64,000 nt of DNA from a virus. Both the position numbers and the translations under genes were made by a program. The stretch covers positions 25,757-89,756 of the IMG/VR virus record IMGVR_UViG_3300025446_000004; one strand, written 5' to 3'. This document shows positions 40,974 to 50,028 of the stretch, one piece after another (position 1 is the stretch's first letter; each line of letters opens with the position of its first letter). The notes below the pieces were generated by a model that did no database searches, was not told where the DNA came from, and was given only the letters and a program-made list of their open reading frames with translations.

Positions 40974-41584
40974 GAGAGTCAACCATTCCAAATGTCGAGT
41001 GCGAAGTTATAAAGGGACGCGCCAACAAAGAGCGTTGGGTACTCTTTGGAATCTGTGTCGCCAACAAACCGGCTAATAAAACTGCCGAAAAACTTGATGG
41101 TTTTTTAGATTGGTATCGATTTTCCAACGAGACACCTTTTCAAATCGTTGCACACAATATTGATTGTTCAGGATTCATGGCTACATTGCGATTGTTTAAG
41201 TTTGGTCAATATACGCGCATCGAGCGTGCATTCCGCGAGGTTACCAAACTCGATGTGGAAAAAGACCTTTCTGTGGAGAGACTAGAAAGCATACCCGGCA
41301 TCGGTCCCAAGACTGCTCGAATGCTTATGCTCTACATAGACCCTGATCTTAAAGTAGTTCCGCTTGACACTCACGTTCTTAAGTACCTGCGCTTAATGAA
41401 TGTGTCGGGCGTCCCAAAATCTACCCCACCGAAGGGCAAGACCTATAAACGACTAGAAGATATATTTATAGCAGAAGCCGTTGCTCAAGGTAAGTCGGTA
41501 CGCCAGTTGGACACCGAAGTGTGGCAAGCATACTCATCGGGCGATTTATCTAAACTGCCACAACCAATGAGGTTAATTAATTAA
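40970..41584 (+). CDS. HhH-GPD DNA glycosylase/endonuclease III-like protein
   Basis: 204 residues from ATG 40970. The helix-hairpin-helix is LESIPGIGPKTARML with the catalytic-type Lys, and VPLDTHVLK carries the catalytic Asp. No C-terminal Fe-S Cys set. Base-excision repair; lesion not predictable. Confidence 0.75.
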   Translation: MRESTIPNVECEVIKGRANKERWVLFGICVANKPANKTAEKLDGFLDWYRFSNETPFQIVAHNIDCSGFMATLRLFKFGQYTRIERAFREVTKLDVEKDLSVERLESIPGIGPKTARMLMLYIDPDLKVVPLDTHVLKYLRLMNVSGVPKSTPPKGKTYKRLEDIFIAEAVAQGKSVRQLDTEVWQAYSSGDLSKLPQPMRLIN

Positions 41585-41587
41585 TTA

Positions 41588-41821
41588 ATGGATAACAATG
41601 GGTGGATTAATGTAAAAGACCGTCTACCGGAAATGAGCGGTTTTCAGGACGGCGGTACAGATAGGGTTCTAGTATATTTGAAACGAAACTATTCCCCTCG
41701 TCAAGCTGTTGCCTTTGGTGATTGGTCTGAAAATGGATTTACATGGTATTTCGACTATTCGCATATGCTTAAAGACTCTGAGGTAACACATTGGCAACCA
41801 TTACCTACCCCACCAAATTAA
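41588..41821 (+). CDS. DUF551 protein
   Basis: 77 residues. WINVKDRLPE near the start, VLVY, and VTHWQPLPTPP at the end define DUF551, common in phages; function unknown. Confidence 0.8.
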   Translation: MDNNGWINVKDRLPEMSGFQDGGTDRVLVYLKRNYSPRQAVAFGDWSENGFTWYFDYSHMLKDSEVTHWQPLPTPPN

Positions 41822-41834
41822 ATCGATTTACAAC

Positions 41835-41864
41835 TTGACAAAATAACCCATTCTGTGTTATAGT
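41835..41864 (+). promoter_or_regulatory. Strong promoter of the primase-helicase gene, leaderless type
   Basis: TTGACA (41835), 18 bp, TATAGT (41859-41864) with TGTGT. The ATG is at 41875, so the 5' leader would be about 4 nt. Confidence 0.75.
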
Positions 41865-41874
41865 AGGTATATAA

Positions 41875-43914
41875 ATGAATATCCCGGAAGGTTTTGAAGG
41901 AAGTCCTTCCTTCCAGTTCATCCAGTCTCGTGGTTGGAACTGGAAGGAAGGAACAGCGCCAAACATCGAGCTTGAGGAATGCCCATACTGCGGTAAAGGC
42001 GGCTATGGGCACTTCTACATTGAGATTCACGGCAATGATAGCGAACGCCGGAACCGCGATGGCCTACATATCTGCCAAAAATGTGGAAAGTCAGGTCGTC
42101 TTGTAAACATTAAGGAGTTTTTAGGAATAAATATACCCGGCATAGAATCTAGGCGCGATTGGGCAGGAGACACAATAAAACGAGAATCATTGCCAGATAT
42201 TGAAGAAGCACATCAGTTGCTTCTTAGTGACACAAAAGCAATGGATTATCTTGTTAATAATCGTGGTTTTTCAGTAAATATCATTAAAGAACGCAAGTTG
42301 GGCCTTATACCGCAACGATATTTCAAAGAAGCAGGAAATGTTCGGGCGCTAGTATATCCGTATCTTGTTAATGGCTCTTGTGTTTTTGTGCATTATCGCA
42401 CGCTGCCTGATACTACTCGTCCGGGTGCTGTGCCAAAAGGCTTCTCTAGCCCAACTGGATGGGATGCTCCGCTTTATAATGGAGAGATTTTGAAAGAGGG
42501 GCTACAGAGTGTCGTATTTGTTGAAGGCGAGGCGAACACGATTGCCGCGCTGGATAAAGGTGTTACAAACATCTGCGGTGTCCCCGGTGCCAATTTCAAA
42601 AAGGCCGACTGGATCACCCAACTAGATGAGCTTGGTCTTGAAAAAATTTATATCTGCTACGACAAAGACAAGGCCGGGCAGAATGCCGCCCAAGAAATCG
42701 CCAAGCGTATCGGCATTGATAAGTGTTGGAAAATCGATTTACCTGACTTCGAGGTAACCACAGAGTTTGGCGAGACTCGTAGGGGCAAAGATTTGAACGA
42801 ATGGTTCACAGTCGGCGGTGGAACGGCTGAGGAGTTCGAGAGACTGAAACAAAACGCCCTACAATTCGACGTAGAGGGCGTAAGTAGCGCCAGAAATGCT
42901 CTACAAGCTCTGCTTGATGAGTTCAACGGGAATCATAGCGTAGAGGGCAAGTACAAATCCCAATTCTGTGACCTGAACAAACTGGTAACGTTCGACTCAG
43001 GCGACGTGATCGACATTATCGCTGAGGAAAAGATGGGCAAAACAACGCTCGCCTTGAATCTTCTTGACCACATGGTGACTACCTACGGGGAAGATGGTAT
43101 ATTTATATGTGGTGAAATGACACGCCTCAAGCTGGCCCGTAAGTGGATTTGCTACAGAGGCCAAATTGCAGACAATATACCTAAGAACCCGGAGGAAGCA
43201 CAAGCCTTATTAGACGAATTTCTCACTAAGATTCCACAGGTACAGCAGATGGCGGCTGAATCGCCCGGCGAACTATACTTTTGTTCACCACGTTACAAGA
43301 CGGAGCAAGACATATACCAACTTATCCGAGACGTGATTCGACGCTACGGCGTCAAGTGGATCGTCATTGACAACCTACAACTCTTTATTGACACTATCAC
43401 ATCTAACGGAAAACAAAACAGGACTGAACGCATATCGTCATTCAGTAAGGTGCTTGCTCAGTTCGCCAAGGATTACGGTGTACAAATCATTCGCATCCTG
43501 CAACCGCACCGCGTGTTAACAGGCAATATTGCGACCAGCAGCAACAATGATGGGTCGTCACAAGTAGCCAAAGACTGCGACTGCAACATTGCCCTTCACC
43601 GCGACCGCATAGGCAGCAACAAAATTGACGAGGTAGCCAAGGCTGAGGGCACAACAATTTCAGAATCATTCTCTGACAAAGCACTTATCTCTGTCGGATT
43701 ATCGAGGTATTCCAGTGGCGGCAGGATGTGGCTCATTGTTGATGGGGCACGTAGCACGTTCCGAACCTATAACGTTGAAAACGTCATGGCATCAGAAGCA
43801 TCGCGGTCTGAGGTAACTAGAGATACATTCGCCCAACAAGTCCAAGAACGGACGGCTAATGGTACCGGGGCTGCAATAAGTACGGATGGAGACGCAGGAG
43901 CAATAGAAATATAA
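41875..43914 (+). CDS. Bifunctional primase-helicase (T7 gp4-like)
   Basis: 679 residues. Zinc-binding CPYCG...CQKCG (about 37-66), TOPRIM motifs VVFVEGEA (about 213) and CYDKDKAG (about 262), then a DnaB/RecA core with EEKMGKTTLAL (Walker A, about 384) and WIVIDNLQLF (Walker B, about 498). Primes and unwinds at the fork. The N-terminal 34 residues are Trp/Ser-rich. Confidence 0.95.
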   Translation: MNIPEGFEGSPSFQFIQSRGWNWKEGTAPNIELEECPYCGKGGYGHFYIEIHGNDSERRNRDGLHICQKCGKSGRLVNIKEFLGINIPGIESRRDWAGDTIKRESLPDIEEAHQLLLSDTKAMDYLVNNRGFSVNIIKERKLGLIPQRYFKEAGNVRALVYPYLVNGSCVFVHYRTLPDTTRPGAVPKGFSSPTGWDAPLYNGEILKEGLQSVVFVEGEANTIAALDKGVTNICGVPGANFKKADWITQLDELGLEKIYICYDKDKAGQNAAQEIAKRIGIDKCWKIDLPDFEVTTEFGETRRGKDLNEWFTVGGGTAEEFERLKQNALQFDVEGVSSARNALQALLDEFNGNHSVEGKYKSQFCDLNKLVTFDSGDVIDIIAEEKMGKTTLALNLLDHMVTTYGEDGIFICGEMTRLKLARKWICYRGQIADNIPKNPEEAQALLDEFLTKIPQVQQMAAESPGELYFCSPRYKTEQDIYQLIRDVIRRYGVKWIVIDNLQLFIDTITSNGKQNRTERISSFSKVLAQFAKDYGVQIIRILQPHRVLTGNIATSSNNDGSSQVAKDCDCNIALHRDRIGSNKIDEVAKAEGTTISESFSDKALISVGLSRYSSGGRMWLIVDGARSTFRTYNVENVMASEASRSEVTRDTFAQQVQERTANGTGAAISTDGDAGAIEI

Positions 43915-44435
43915 TGGGACAGCGGTTGAGTTTTTCCCGCATTTTGAAGATTATTAAAAAAGAAGATGCAGAGACAATAACTGATCTTCTGGTGAAATGC
44001 GGCTTTACTTTGAAACGCCTTGATGATGGCGTATTTCGGGAAGTATTTGAGATCGTGGGAAGCGATGTAGTGGTCAAAGTTCCCAAGGATGGCGATGGGC
44101 TGTGTCATGCAAGCGATGAGGCAAAGGGATGGAAGATAGTTCACACATCAAAGCATCCGGCAGCGGTAGAAGCTAGACGACATATACCGAGTAGGTTTGC
44201 GTATGACGAACCATCGGGCTTTATCTTCATGCCAAAGTACCAAGTGAGTAAAGCTCACAAGTATGATAATGAAATGAACCGATTGAACAAATTGTTCCGG
44301 CAGGTTATTTGCAACGGTAAGAAAGCCGACATTGATCTAGGGGCCAGTAAATACGACAACTATGGTCTTGACAAGCACGGGAAATTAGTCATATTGGATA
44401 TGGGATGCTTTACTGAAGATTGGTGGAAAAGCTAG
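43914..44435 (+). CDS. Protein-kinase-like fold remnant
   Basis: 173 residues. GVFREVFEIVGSDVVVKVPKD resembles the glycine loop and Lys strand of kinases; SKYDNYGLDKHGKLVILDMG resembles the catalytic/DFG region. It is shorter than a full kinase and lacks a clear HRD, so it may be a pseudokinase or antitoxin-like protein. Confidence 0.55.
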   Translation: MGQRLSFSRILKIIKKEDAETITDLLVKCGFTLKRLDDGVFREVFEIVGSDVVVKVPKDGDGLCHASDEAKGWKIVHTSKHPAAVEARRHIPSRFAYDEPSGFIFMPKYQVSKAHKYDNEMNRLNKLFRQVICNGKKADIDLGASKYDNYGLDKHGKLVILDMGCFTEDWWKS

Positions 44436-44443
44436 GAGGAGTA

Positions 44444-44701
44444 ATGGCAGAAATTACAGAAACAGTTTGTGATGTAGTAGAATGCAATCTACGTGACACA
44501 CGTCAATTTTCATTGTTTAGTCACACCAGATTCAACGGCACTAACATAGATACATGGGATTATGTATTTGATCTTTGTCCAACCCATGTGGCAACGTTAT
44601 TACAAGTATTACTTACTAACTTTTCACGACTTGATATTATAACCCGAGTACAGGTAAAAGATATACTTGCTCACATGAATATTCGCACAAGGCTTCGCTA
44701 A
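44444..44701 (+). CDS. Hypothetical protein
   Basis: 85 residues from ATG 44444 (AGGAGGAG). Not recognised. Confidence 0.5.
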   Translation: MAEITETVCDVVECNLRDTRQFSLFSHTRFNGTNIDTWDYVFDLCPTHVATLLQVLLTNFSRLDIITRVQVKDILAHMNIRTRLR

Positions 44702-45168
44702 TGAACCTGACCGAAGGATTGAAAAAAGCGCACGAAATTGATGTACGGATGCGGCGGAACTTCACTGGTTTTACTTTTGAAATGTTCAATTTCGTGCTTC
44801 AATTCCAACATAGCGTGTGTGCTATTTGCGGGCGCAAAGGCCATTATTTACGCCTTTCTCTCGATCACGACCACAAATCTGGAAAAATTCGAGGAGTGCT
44901 TTGCTGGCGATGTAACCGAGCACTAACAGCATTTGACGATGATCCAATACGATTCGGCAATGCTGCACGCTATTTAACAACTCCACCGGTAACGGGGGCT
45001 TTTGGAAAGGAACTTTATACACTGCCGGGCCGAGTGGATACAAAGAAGCGACGGAAGATGGTAGAAGCCTTCCGTCAGGGTAAAATAACGATAGAGGGCT
45101 ATCATGGGGAAATATCGCCCGCGCCCGCGCAAGCGGACGAACAGCAGCCGATTCGCAGAGAACCGTAG
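44701..45168 (+). CDS. Endonuclease VII (T4 gp49-like) resolvase
   Basis: 155 residues. CAICG, LSLDHDHKSGKIRGVLCWRCN and the following FDDDP...NAARYL fit the endonuclease VII fold with its zinc site and catalytic His/Asn. Resolves branched DNA before packaging. Confidence 0.9.
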   Translation: MNLTEGLKKAHEIDVRMRRNFTGFTFEMFNFVLQFQHSVCAICGRKGHYLRLSLDHDHKSGKIRGVLCWRCNRALTAFDDDPIRFGNAARYLTTPPVTGAFGKELYTLPGRVDTKKRRKMVEAFRQGKITIEGYHGEISPAPAQADEQQPIRREP

Positions 45169-45589
45169 AGCTTTTGTAGATATATTTGGTGATCCATTTG
45201 CATTACCGGAGTCGATTGAAGGCCAGTACCAGCGATTGAAATCACGTGGGCTGAGGGATTCTCTCGGTCATCTTGGTAAAAGTAAGACCACAAAGAATCT
45301 TGCCAGTCCAAGTCCGGTGGACTTCTTCTGTGACGTGGATAAAATCGTGAAAGGGGAACTGAGTGACGATGAGTATAGACGCTTTGTTGATACTTACCTC
45401 TTGGAAAATGAGCCGCCAAGTCTCAACCAGAACGAACGCAATTACATTGAACAGCGCCTTGGCAAGATGTTTTTGAAACGTGGTGTCAGTCCGGTGATTC
45501 GGTATTTTATGACTTTCAGAAAAAAATATATCAAAGAGAGGCGATATGTTCGTAAAGCGGGTGATAAGAGTCAGTCTGGAAGAGATTGA
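45104..45589 (+). CDS. Hypothetical protein
   Basis: 161 residues. Very basic N-terminus, then a helical region. Overlaps the end of endonuclease VII by 65 nt. Not recognised. Confidence 0.5.
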   Translation: MGKYRPRPRKRTNSSRFAENRRAFVDIFGDPFALPESIEGQYQRLKSRGLRDSLGHLGKSKTTKNLASPSPVDFFCDVDKIVKGELSDDEYRRFVDTYLLENEPPSLNQNERNYIEQRLGKMFLKRGVSPVIRYFMTFRKKYIKERRYVRKAGDKSQSGRD

Positions 45590-45884
45590 TCCAAACGGAA
45601 TCTTTCAGAACGTATTCCGGCAATACTTGGATGAAGTAGACGGCAGGGAACTATTTCCTGCAACATTAGGCGCGTTACGACAAAAGTATGGACTGAATTT
45701 TCCTCAGTTCAAAGCTCAAGAGGCTAGGCATCTGGAAGAACAATCTAAGAAAAGGGAGAAGGAACGTGAGCGACGTAGAAACAATTACACTCATACCGGC
45801 GGAGATCAAAACGGAGACGGGAGCGGAGGCAATCGCGGCAAACGGGTATACTCTGATAGAGGAAAAGACCGGGGAGATTATTAA
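45546..45884 (+). CDS. Hypothetical protein with charged repeat-like tail
   Basis: 112 residues; C-terminal KKREKERERRRN and Gly/Asp-rich tail. That tail lies in the long overlap with the next gene. Confidence 0.5.
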   Translation: MFVKRVIRVSLEEIDPNGIFQNVFRQYLDEVDGRELFPATLGALRQKYGLNFPQFKAQEARHLEEQSKKREKERERRRNNYTHTGGDQNGDGSGGNRGKRVYSDRGKDRGDY

Positions 45885-46302
45885 GAAACATCCCGAGGGT
45901 AAACCTGACCGGTACGGCTTGCGCTACTTCAAACAAATCAAGAACGAAAAAGGCGAAGATGAAGAAGTCGAAATCACCCGTGGTGAGTTCAAAAAGGATC
46001 GCAAGTTGCACGTCACGCTTCAATTTAACCGCATTCCGCGCTGTCAGCACAAGTTTGTCCCCGGTGCGGAACCGCGTCACCGCAACTGTGAAATGTGCTG
46101 GTTCACGTTCTTTCGGGCACACGGTGAGCTGACACAATCCTTGGATGAACTGTTCGCAAAGCACGGTAAGGCCGGGCTGCTACAAGTTCGTGGTACGAAG
46201 TTCGTAAAGAACTTCCTTAAATTCATGGCAACCCTTGCGGAGTGGAAGAAGCAAGTTGAAGCGGCAAAGGGTACAGGAGTGACAAATGGCAATGAAATAT
46301 GA
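45766..46302 (+). CDS. Hypothetical conserved-looking protein
   Basis: 178 residues. GTG start with AAGGAA site. CQHKF...CEMCW gives a zinc-like Cys set. It overlaps the previous gene by 119 bp in another frame; both frames look genuine. Confidence 0.55.
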   Translation: MSDVETITLIPAEIKTETGAEAIAANGYTLIEEKTGEIIKKHPEGKPDRYGLRYFKQIKNEKGEDEEVEITRGEFKKDRKLHVTLQFNRIPRCQHKFVPGAEPRHRNCEMCWFTFFRAHGELTQSLDELFAKHGKAGLLQVRGTKFVKNFLKFMATLAEWKKQVEAAKGTGVTNGNEI

Positions 46303-46501
46303 AGCAAAGAAAACGTGGCACGTAGTGGAATGTGGAGAACATTCTAATGACCTACGAGCCGCATTACAGGGCATTGAAAATCAAGGGGGAGAAGTTTTTG
46401 CTGTTCACCAAAGTAGCATTCTCGCTTATGGCGCATTTGGGTATAAGATTATATACTATACGACTGTCGAACAAAGTGTTATCAAAGGGTTTGAGGTTTA
46501 A
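46286..46501 (+). CDS. Small hypothetical protein
   Basis: 71 residues, β-α pattern. Overlaps the upstream gene by 17 nt. Confidence 0.5.
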   Translation: MAMKYEAKKTWHVVECGEHSNDLRAALQGIENQGGEVFAVHQSSILAYGAFGYKIIYYTTVEQSVIKGFEV

Positions 46502-46504
46502 CAC

Positions 46505-46726
46505 ATGTTAAGTTTTCGCAATGTAGCAACATCACCGTCCAGAAAAACAAAAATTTGGTCAGTATATTGTGCAAATTTATATCTTGGGGAAATCAAATGG
46601 TATGCCCCATGGAGACAATATTGTTTTGCTCCAATTCCCTATTCATTATTCGACCATTCATGTCTAATGGAACTTGCTGAGTTTTGTAACGACAACACAA
46701 AAAATCACAGGAAACAAAATGGCTAA
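46505..46726 (+). CDS. Small hypothetical protein
   Basis: 73 residues, aromatic-rich. Ends inside the start of recA. No clear ribosome binding site. Confidence 0.45.
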   Translation: MLSFRNVATSPSRKTKIWSVYCANLYLGEIKWYAPWRQYCFAPIPYSLFDHSCLMELAEFCNDNTKNHRKQNG

Positions 46727-47822
46727 AACATCGCTACAAGATTTAACTGAAATAGTTGGACGGGTGCAAGCTGCCCAAACTGCCGTCAATGAAGTTGTCG
46801 CTAAAGTTTCCTCTGTCCCAAAGGATAAGGTCGCTGCGCTTAAGGCAGTCGAATTGGCATTGGACAAGCAGTTCAATACGACTCACTCTCTTATTCGCCT
46901 TGGCAGCCGTGTGGGTGTCAAAATGCCCCACATTGCCACGGGTATTATTTCGTTAGACAATGAGGTATTTGGTATAGGTGGTGTGCCGCGAGGCCGTGTA
47001 ATCGAAGTCTATGGCCCTGAATCCGCCGGTAAAACGACCGTGACATTAGAAATCATCGGGGCGGAACAAAAGAATGGCGGCCTGTGCGCTTTTGTAGACG
47101 CTGAGCACGCTCTCGATCCGAATTACGCGCACCAGCTTGGGGTAGACGTTGACAATCTATGGGTCTCACAACCGGACAACGGTGAGCAAGCCTTGGAGAC
47201 TGTAGCCGCTCTTATCGAGTCTCGGGCTGTAACCTTAATTGTTGTGGACTCTGTAGCTGCTCTTGTACCACAGGCTGAGCTTGACGGGGAAATGGGTGAT
47301 AGCCACATGGGATTGCAAGCCCGGCTAATGTCCCAAGCAATGCGTAAGCTTGTGGGTATTGCCGCTGTAAACGGGGTGACGGTAATCTTTATCAACCAAC
47401 TTCGTGAGAAGATCGGTGTTATGTTCGGCAATCCTGAGACAACTACCGGAGGCCGGGCGCTCAAATTCTATTCAAGTGTGAGGCTCGATGTGCGCCGGGC
47501 ACCGGAGGGAACCATCAAGGTTGGAGATAAAATTATAGGACACAAACTCAGAATTAAGGCTGCCAAGAACAAAGTAGCCACTCCATTCCGTGAAACCATC
47601 GTGAACTTGATCTATGGAGTCGGCATTGACCGCATAGCTGATCTTGTCAATGTCGGAGTAGACCTTGGTGTAATCGAAAAGAGCGGTTCGTGGTACAGCT
47701 ACAAAGGGGAGAGATTGGGTCAGGGTATTGAGAAGATCAAGGATAACCTAAACCCTGAATGGGAAGCCAAACTTAGAACAGACGTACAGGCGGCCATTGA
47801 GGCCAAAGCGGAGAAAAACTAA
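46719..47822 (+). CDS. recA: RecA recombinase
   Basis: 367 residues from ATG 46719. Walker A GPESAGKT (99-106), [20 protein letters not shown] (Walker B), [21 protein letters not shown] (L2 region) and [12 protein letters not shown] are all intact. An N-terminal extension of about 50 residues precedes the ATPase core. Strand exchange for recombination-dependent replication and repair. Confidence 0.97.
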   Translation: MAKTSLQDLTEIVGRVQAAQTAVNEVVAKVSSVPKDKVAALKAVELALDKQFNTTHSLIRLGSRVGVKMPHIATGIISLDNEVFGIGGVPRGRVIEVYGPESAGKTTVTLEIIGAEQKNGGLCAFVDAEHALDPNYAHQLGVDVDNLWVSQPDNGEQALETVAALIESRAVTLIVVDSVAALVPQAELDGEMGDSHMGLQARLMSQAMRKLVGIAAVNGVTVIFINQLREKIGVMFGNPETTTGGRALKFYSSVRLDVRRAPEGTIKVGDKIIGHKLRIKAAKNKVATPFRETIVNLIYGVGIDRIADLVNVGVDLGVIEKSGSWYSYKGERLGQGIEKIKDNLNPEWEAKLRTDVQAAIEAKAEKN

Positions 47823-48130
47823 TGTACTATCTTCTATATCGATCATTGATGAAACTGTTGCACAAATTTCATCTACATTACGCCCCACCGGTTTATCCAA
47901 TGGGAGATACTATGTTGTGGTGCAAATGGTGTGGTCTACGATACCAAGTTCCTTCTGGTAAAAATATACTAGAATGGAAATCAACACCAAAGGCTGCCCA
48001 ATGCGCGTTTACGGATTATCCTGCTGTACGGTGCAAAAGAACTACGCTCAATGAGGGCGACTATTGCCCTGAACATACAAAACTTGTATATGCATGGAGG
48101 CGTAAAAATGAGCGACCAAGCGGAACATGA
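47822..48130 (+). CDS. Zinc-binding hypothetical protein
   Basis: 102 residues. CKWCG and CAFTDYPAVRC...CPEH form two possible zinc sites. Start overlaps the recA stop. Confidence 0.5.
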   Translation: MYYLLYRSLMKLLHKFHLHYAPPVYPMGDTMLWCKWCGLRYQVPSGKNILEWKSTPKAAQCAFTDYPAVRCKRTTLNEGDYCPEHTKLVYAWRRKNERPSGT

Positions 48131-48467
48131 GACACTAGGAAACAAACCAAGGCCAAATCGCGGACAACAGGCACGCAACCGGCAGAAGCAAACGAGAAAG
48201 GCAAAGACGCATAAAGCTAAATTTATAGCGAAACGCGCTGCGCCGAAGTTTCTCTATCTATGCAAATGCCACGGTCAACGGGCAACCAAGCCGCCATGTG
48301 AACGTGCCAATGACGACATTAGGGAAAACAAGTTCAGCGAATCGCCACTCGGAACATGGAATTGCTCTGTGACACATCAGAAATGCAAAGTAGACCGGTG
48401 TATGCCGGAAAAGCCTAAAGAGGAGTCAAATGAAACTCTTAAAAATGAAAAATCTAACACTGTATAG
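48108..48467 (+). CDS. Basic hypothetical protein
   Basis: 119 residues from ATG 48108 (GGAGG site). Lys/Arg/Gln-rich first half, several Cys later. Not recognised. Confidence 0.5.
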   Translation: MSDQAEHETLGNKPRPNRGQQARNRQKQTRKAKTHKAKFIAKRAAPKFLYLCKCHGQRATKPPCERANDDIRENKFSESPLGTWNCSVTHQKCKVDRCMPEKPKEESNETLKNEKSNTV

Positions 48468-48651
48468 CCATATAGGGCCAACATGGAATTACGCATTAGG
48501 CTTAGGAATAACTGTGAAATGGGAAAATGTAAAGTATCCCTACTATCCAAATGGATGGATAATATTGAAGTTTGGTTTCAAATCAGTAATGTTTAGTTGG
48601 ATTTTAGAAACGCACCCAAAAGAGGATAAAAATGCAAACAGCGCAAGTTGA
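48430..48651 (+). CDS. Small hypothetical protein
   Basis: 73 residues, aromatic and β-rich. Starts 38 nt inside the previous gene after GAGGAG. Confidence 0.5.
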   Translation: MKLLKMKNLTLYSHIGPTWNYALGLGITVKWENVKYPYYPNGWIILKFGFKSVMFSWILETHPKEDKNANSAS

Positions 48652-48898
48652 TGTATTGCTACCAATGAATGTAAACGTTTCCATTGATGATAATGGGACG
48701 GCTATCTATTACAAAGATGGTAACTTAGTGGTTATTGGGGTCGGTCAAGACGTTTGGGATGCCTTGAATGACTTTCGCATTGAATTCGCCGCCAAGGTCC
48801 ATGCACTCGCTAATCCGGTGACGGTCTGTACCACAAGTACCAACACCGGGCTTCCAGTGTGGCCGTGTTCGCCTTACTGCCGCATTCATATGGTGTAA
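48632..48898 (+). CDS. Small hypothetical protein, last rightward gene
   Basis: 88 residues; acidic first half, Cys-containing end. Followed by the convergent terminator. Confidence 0.5.
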   Translation: MQTAQVDVLLPMNVNVSIDDNGTAIYYKDGNLVVIGVGQDVWDALNDFRIEFAAKVHALANPVTVCTTSTNTGLPVWPCSPYCRIHMV

Positions 48899-48964
48899 CC
48901 TACCCAAAACCTTCTCCAACGCCTTAAATCGCCTCCTAGAGCCTTCTGTAGACACAAAAAGAGA

Positions 48965-48994
48965 CCCGGCTTGCGCCGGGCCTTCTTGTTTTCG
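48965..48994 (+). terminator. Terminator at the convergent gene junction
   Basis: CCCGGC-TTGC-GCCGGG followed by CCTTCTTGTTTT. The upstream A-run (48957-48961) could also let it act on leftward transcripts. Confidence 0.8.
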
Positions 48995-49096
48995 AGTTTG
49001 GTCGGTCTTGCGGGTCTCCCTTGTGACCAGCACCGCACCCACATTAACAGCCGCATGGCCGCCGTCCTTTGGGCGTTTAGACGATCAACCGATAAT

Positions 49097-49183
49097 CTAT
49101 CTTACCTTAAGATATATTTTTATCAAAAGTACCAAAGCAGCGCACACCAAGAGCAGCATCAGCGCGTGGTACTGCGGAGCCAT
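49097..49183 (-). CDS. Possible leftward membrane peptide (28 aa)
   Basis: MAPQYHALMLLLVCAALVLL then IKIYLKVR on the minus strand: one hydrophobic helix. No clear ribosome binding site, so tentative. The rest of 48995-49249 shows nothing further. Confidence 0.3.
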   Translation of the reverse strand: MAPQYHALMLLLVCAALVLLIKIYLKVR

Positions 49184-49249
49184 CAAAACCCAGAATTACC
49201 AACTATTAGGAGCAAAGAAAAGTCTGAAAAGGCTCTGCACAAGGCCCCC

Positions 49250-49714
49250 CTAATTATGTATTCCCATAGCAGAAATTTGGATCGTATTTCCTATAAGGTC
49301 CGAACAACTAGGATTAATATATATCCCGCCAACAAACCCATCAAGCGTAATCGAACTAAGGCTTATATCAGCAGCGGCCACATCGAATACCGAGTTATCA
49401 TTATCGTGTATACATGAGAATATAACGGCATAGTTCAAGTCTGAAAATGGATGGGGCCAAGTCACCGGAATAAGTGCAAAATCAGCCGAAACATCATCGT
49501 CTGTAATTGTATACGGCCCTGTACGAACAACTTCAACTTGCCTAAGAGGCAATGTTGTAGTGTATGCCGAAATGTTTCCAAACTCATCAACTTGCCACGA
49601 AATATTCACACACCCGCTAGGTGCGATTGGTGTATCAGGATTTAGAGTAACTTTTGAGTTACTGCGTAAAATCTCATTAAGATCGAAAGGCAACGGAACA
49701 TTAAAATTTGCCAT
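49250..49714 (-). CDS. Tail-associated protein
   Basis: 154 residues beginning MANFNVPLPFDLNEIL, all β-rich. The start matches that of the broken gene next to it (MAHYNVSLPPELNSIL), so both are probably tail or fibre adaptor proteins. GGAG site. Confidence 0.5.
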   Translation of the reverse strand: MANFNVPLPFDLNEILRSNSKVTLNPDTPIAPSGCVNISWQVDEFGNISAYTTTLPLRQVEVVRTGPYTITDDDVSADFALIPVTWPHPFSDLNYAVIFSCIHDNDNSVFDVAAADISLSSITLDGFVGGIYINPSCSDLIGNTIQISAMGIHN

Positions 49715-49782
49715 GTTTCATTTCTCCAAGATACAACGCGCTCTCTGCCACTTTCCCTCTGCACACCATATCTACGTCTTTA

Positions 49783-50009
49783 TTAGCCTACTAACCAATT
49801 TGTTCCATCTGAATAAACTGGAACCTTACCAGAATAACCACCCACATACGCAGCCCCAAATATCGTTGTCTGTGCGTCACTAACGAAAGCCCTAGCACCC
49901 ATACCGGCTGTAACAGCACTAGGAAGCGCAGTACCCGCTACACTGTAAACAACCTGTGCCTGAGTATAGAATTTAACTCAGGAGGCAAAGAAACATTATA
50001 GTGAGCCAT
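49783..50009 (-). pseudogene. Frameshifted tail-fibre-type gene
   Basis: Starts MAHYNVSLPPELNSIL, then leaves frame. The other frame continues TQAQVVYSVAGTALPSAVTA...RAFVSDAQTTIFGAAYVGG...VYSDGTNWLVG and stop, a typical phage tail-fibre tip sequence. The shift is near 49963, not in a homopolymer. Confidence 0.6.
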
Positions 50010-50028
50010 CTTGTTACCTACTTGCAAA

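Noticed and set aside
41821-41834. AAATCGATTTAC as a further iteron
   Set aside because: It is a shorter, different palindrome (AAATCGATTT) beside a promoter and lies far from the island.
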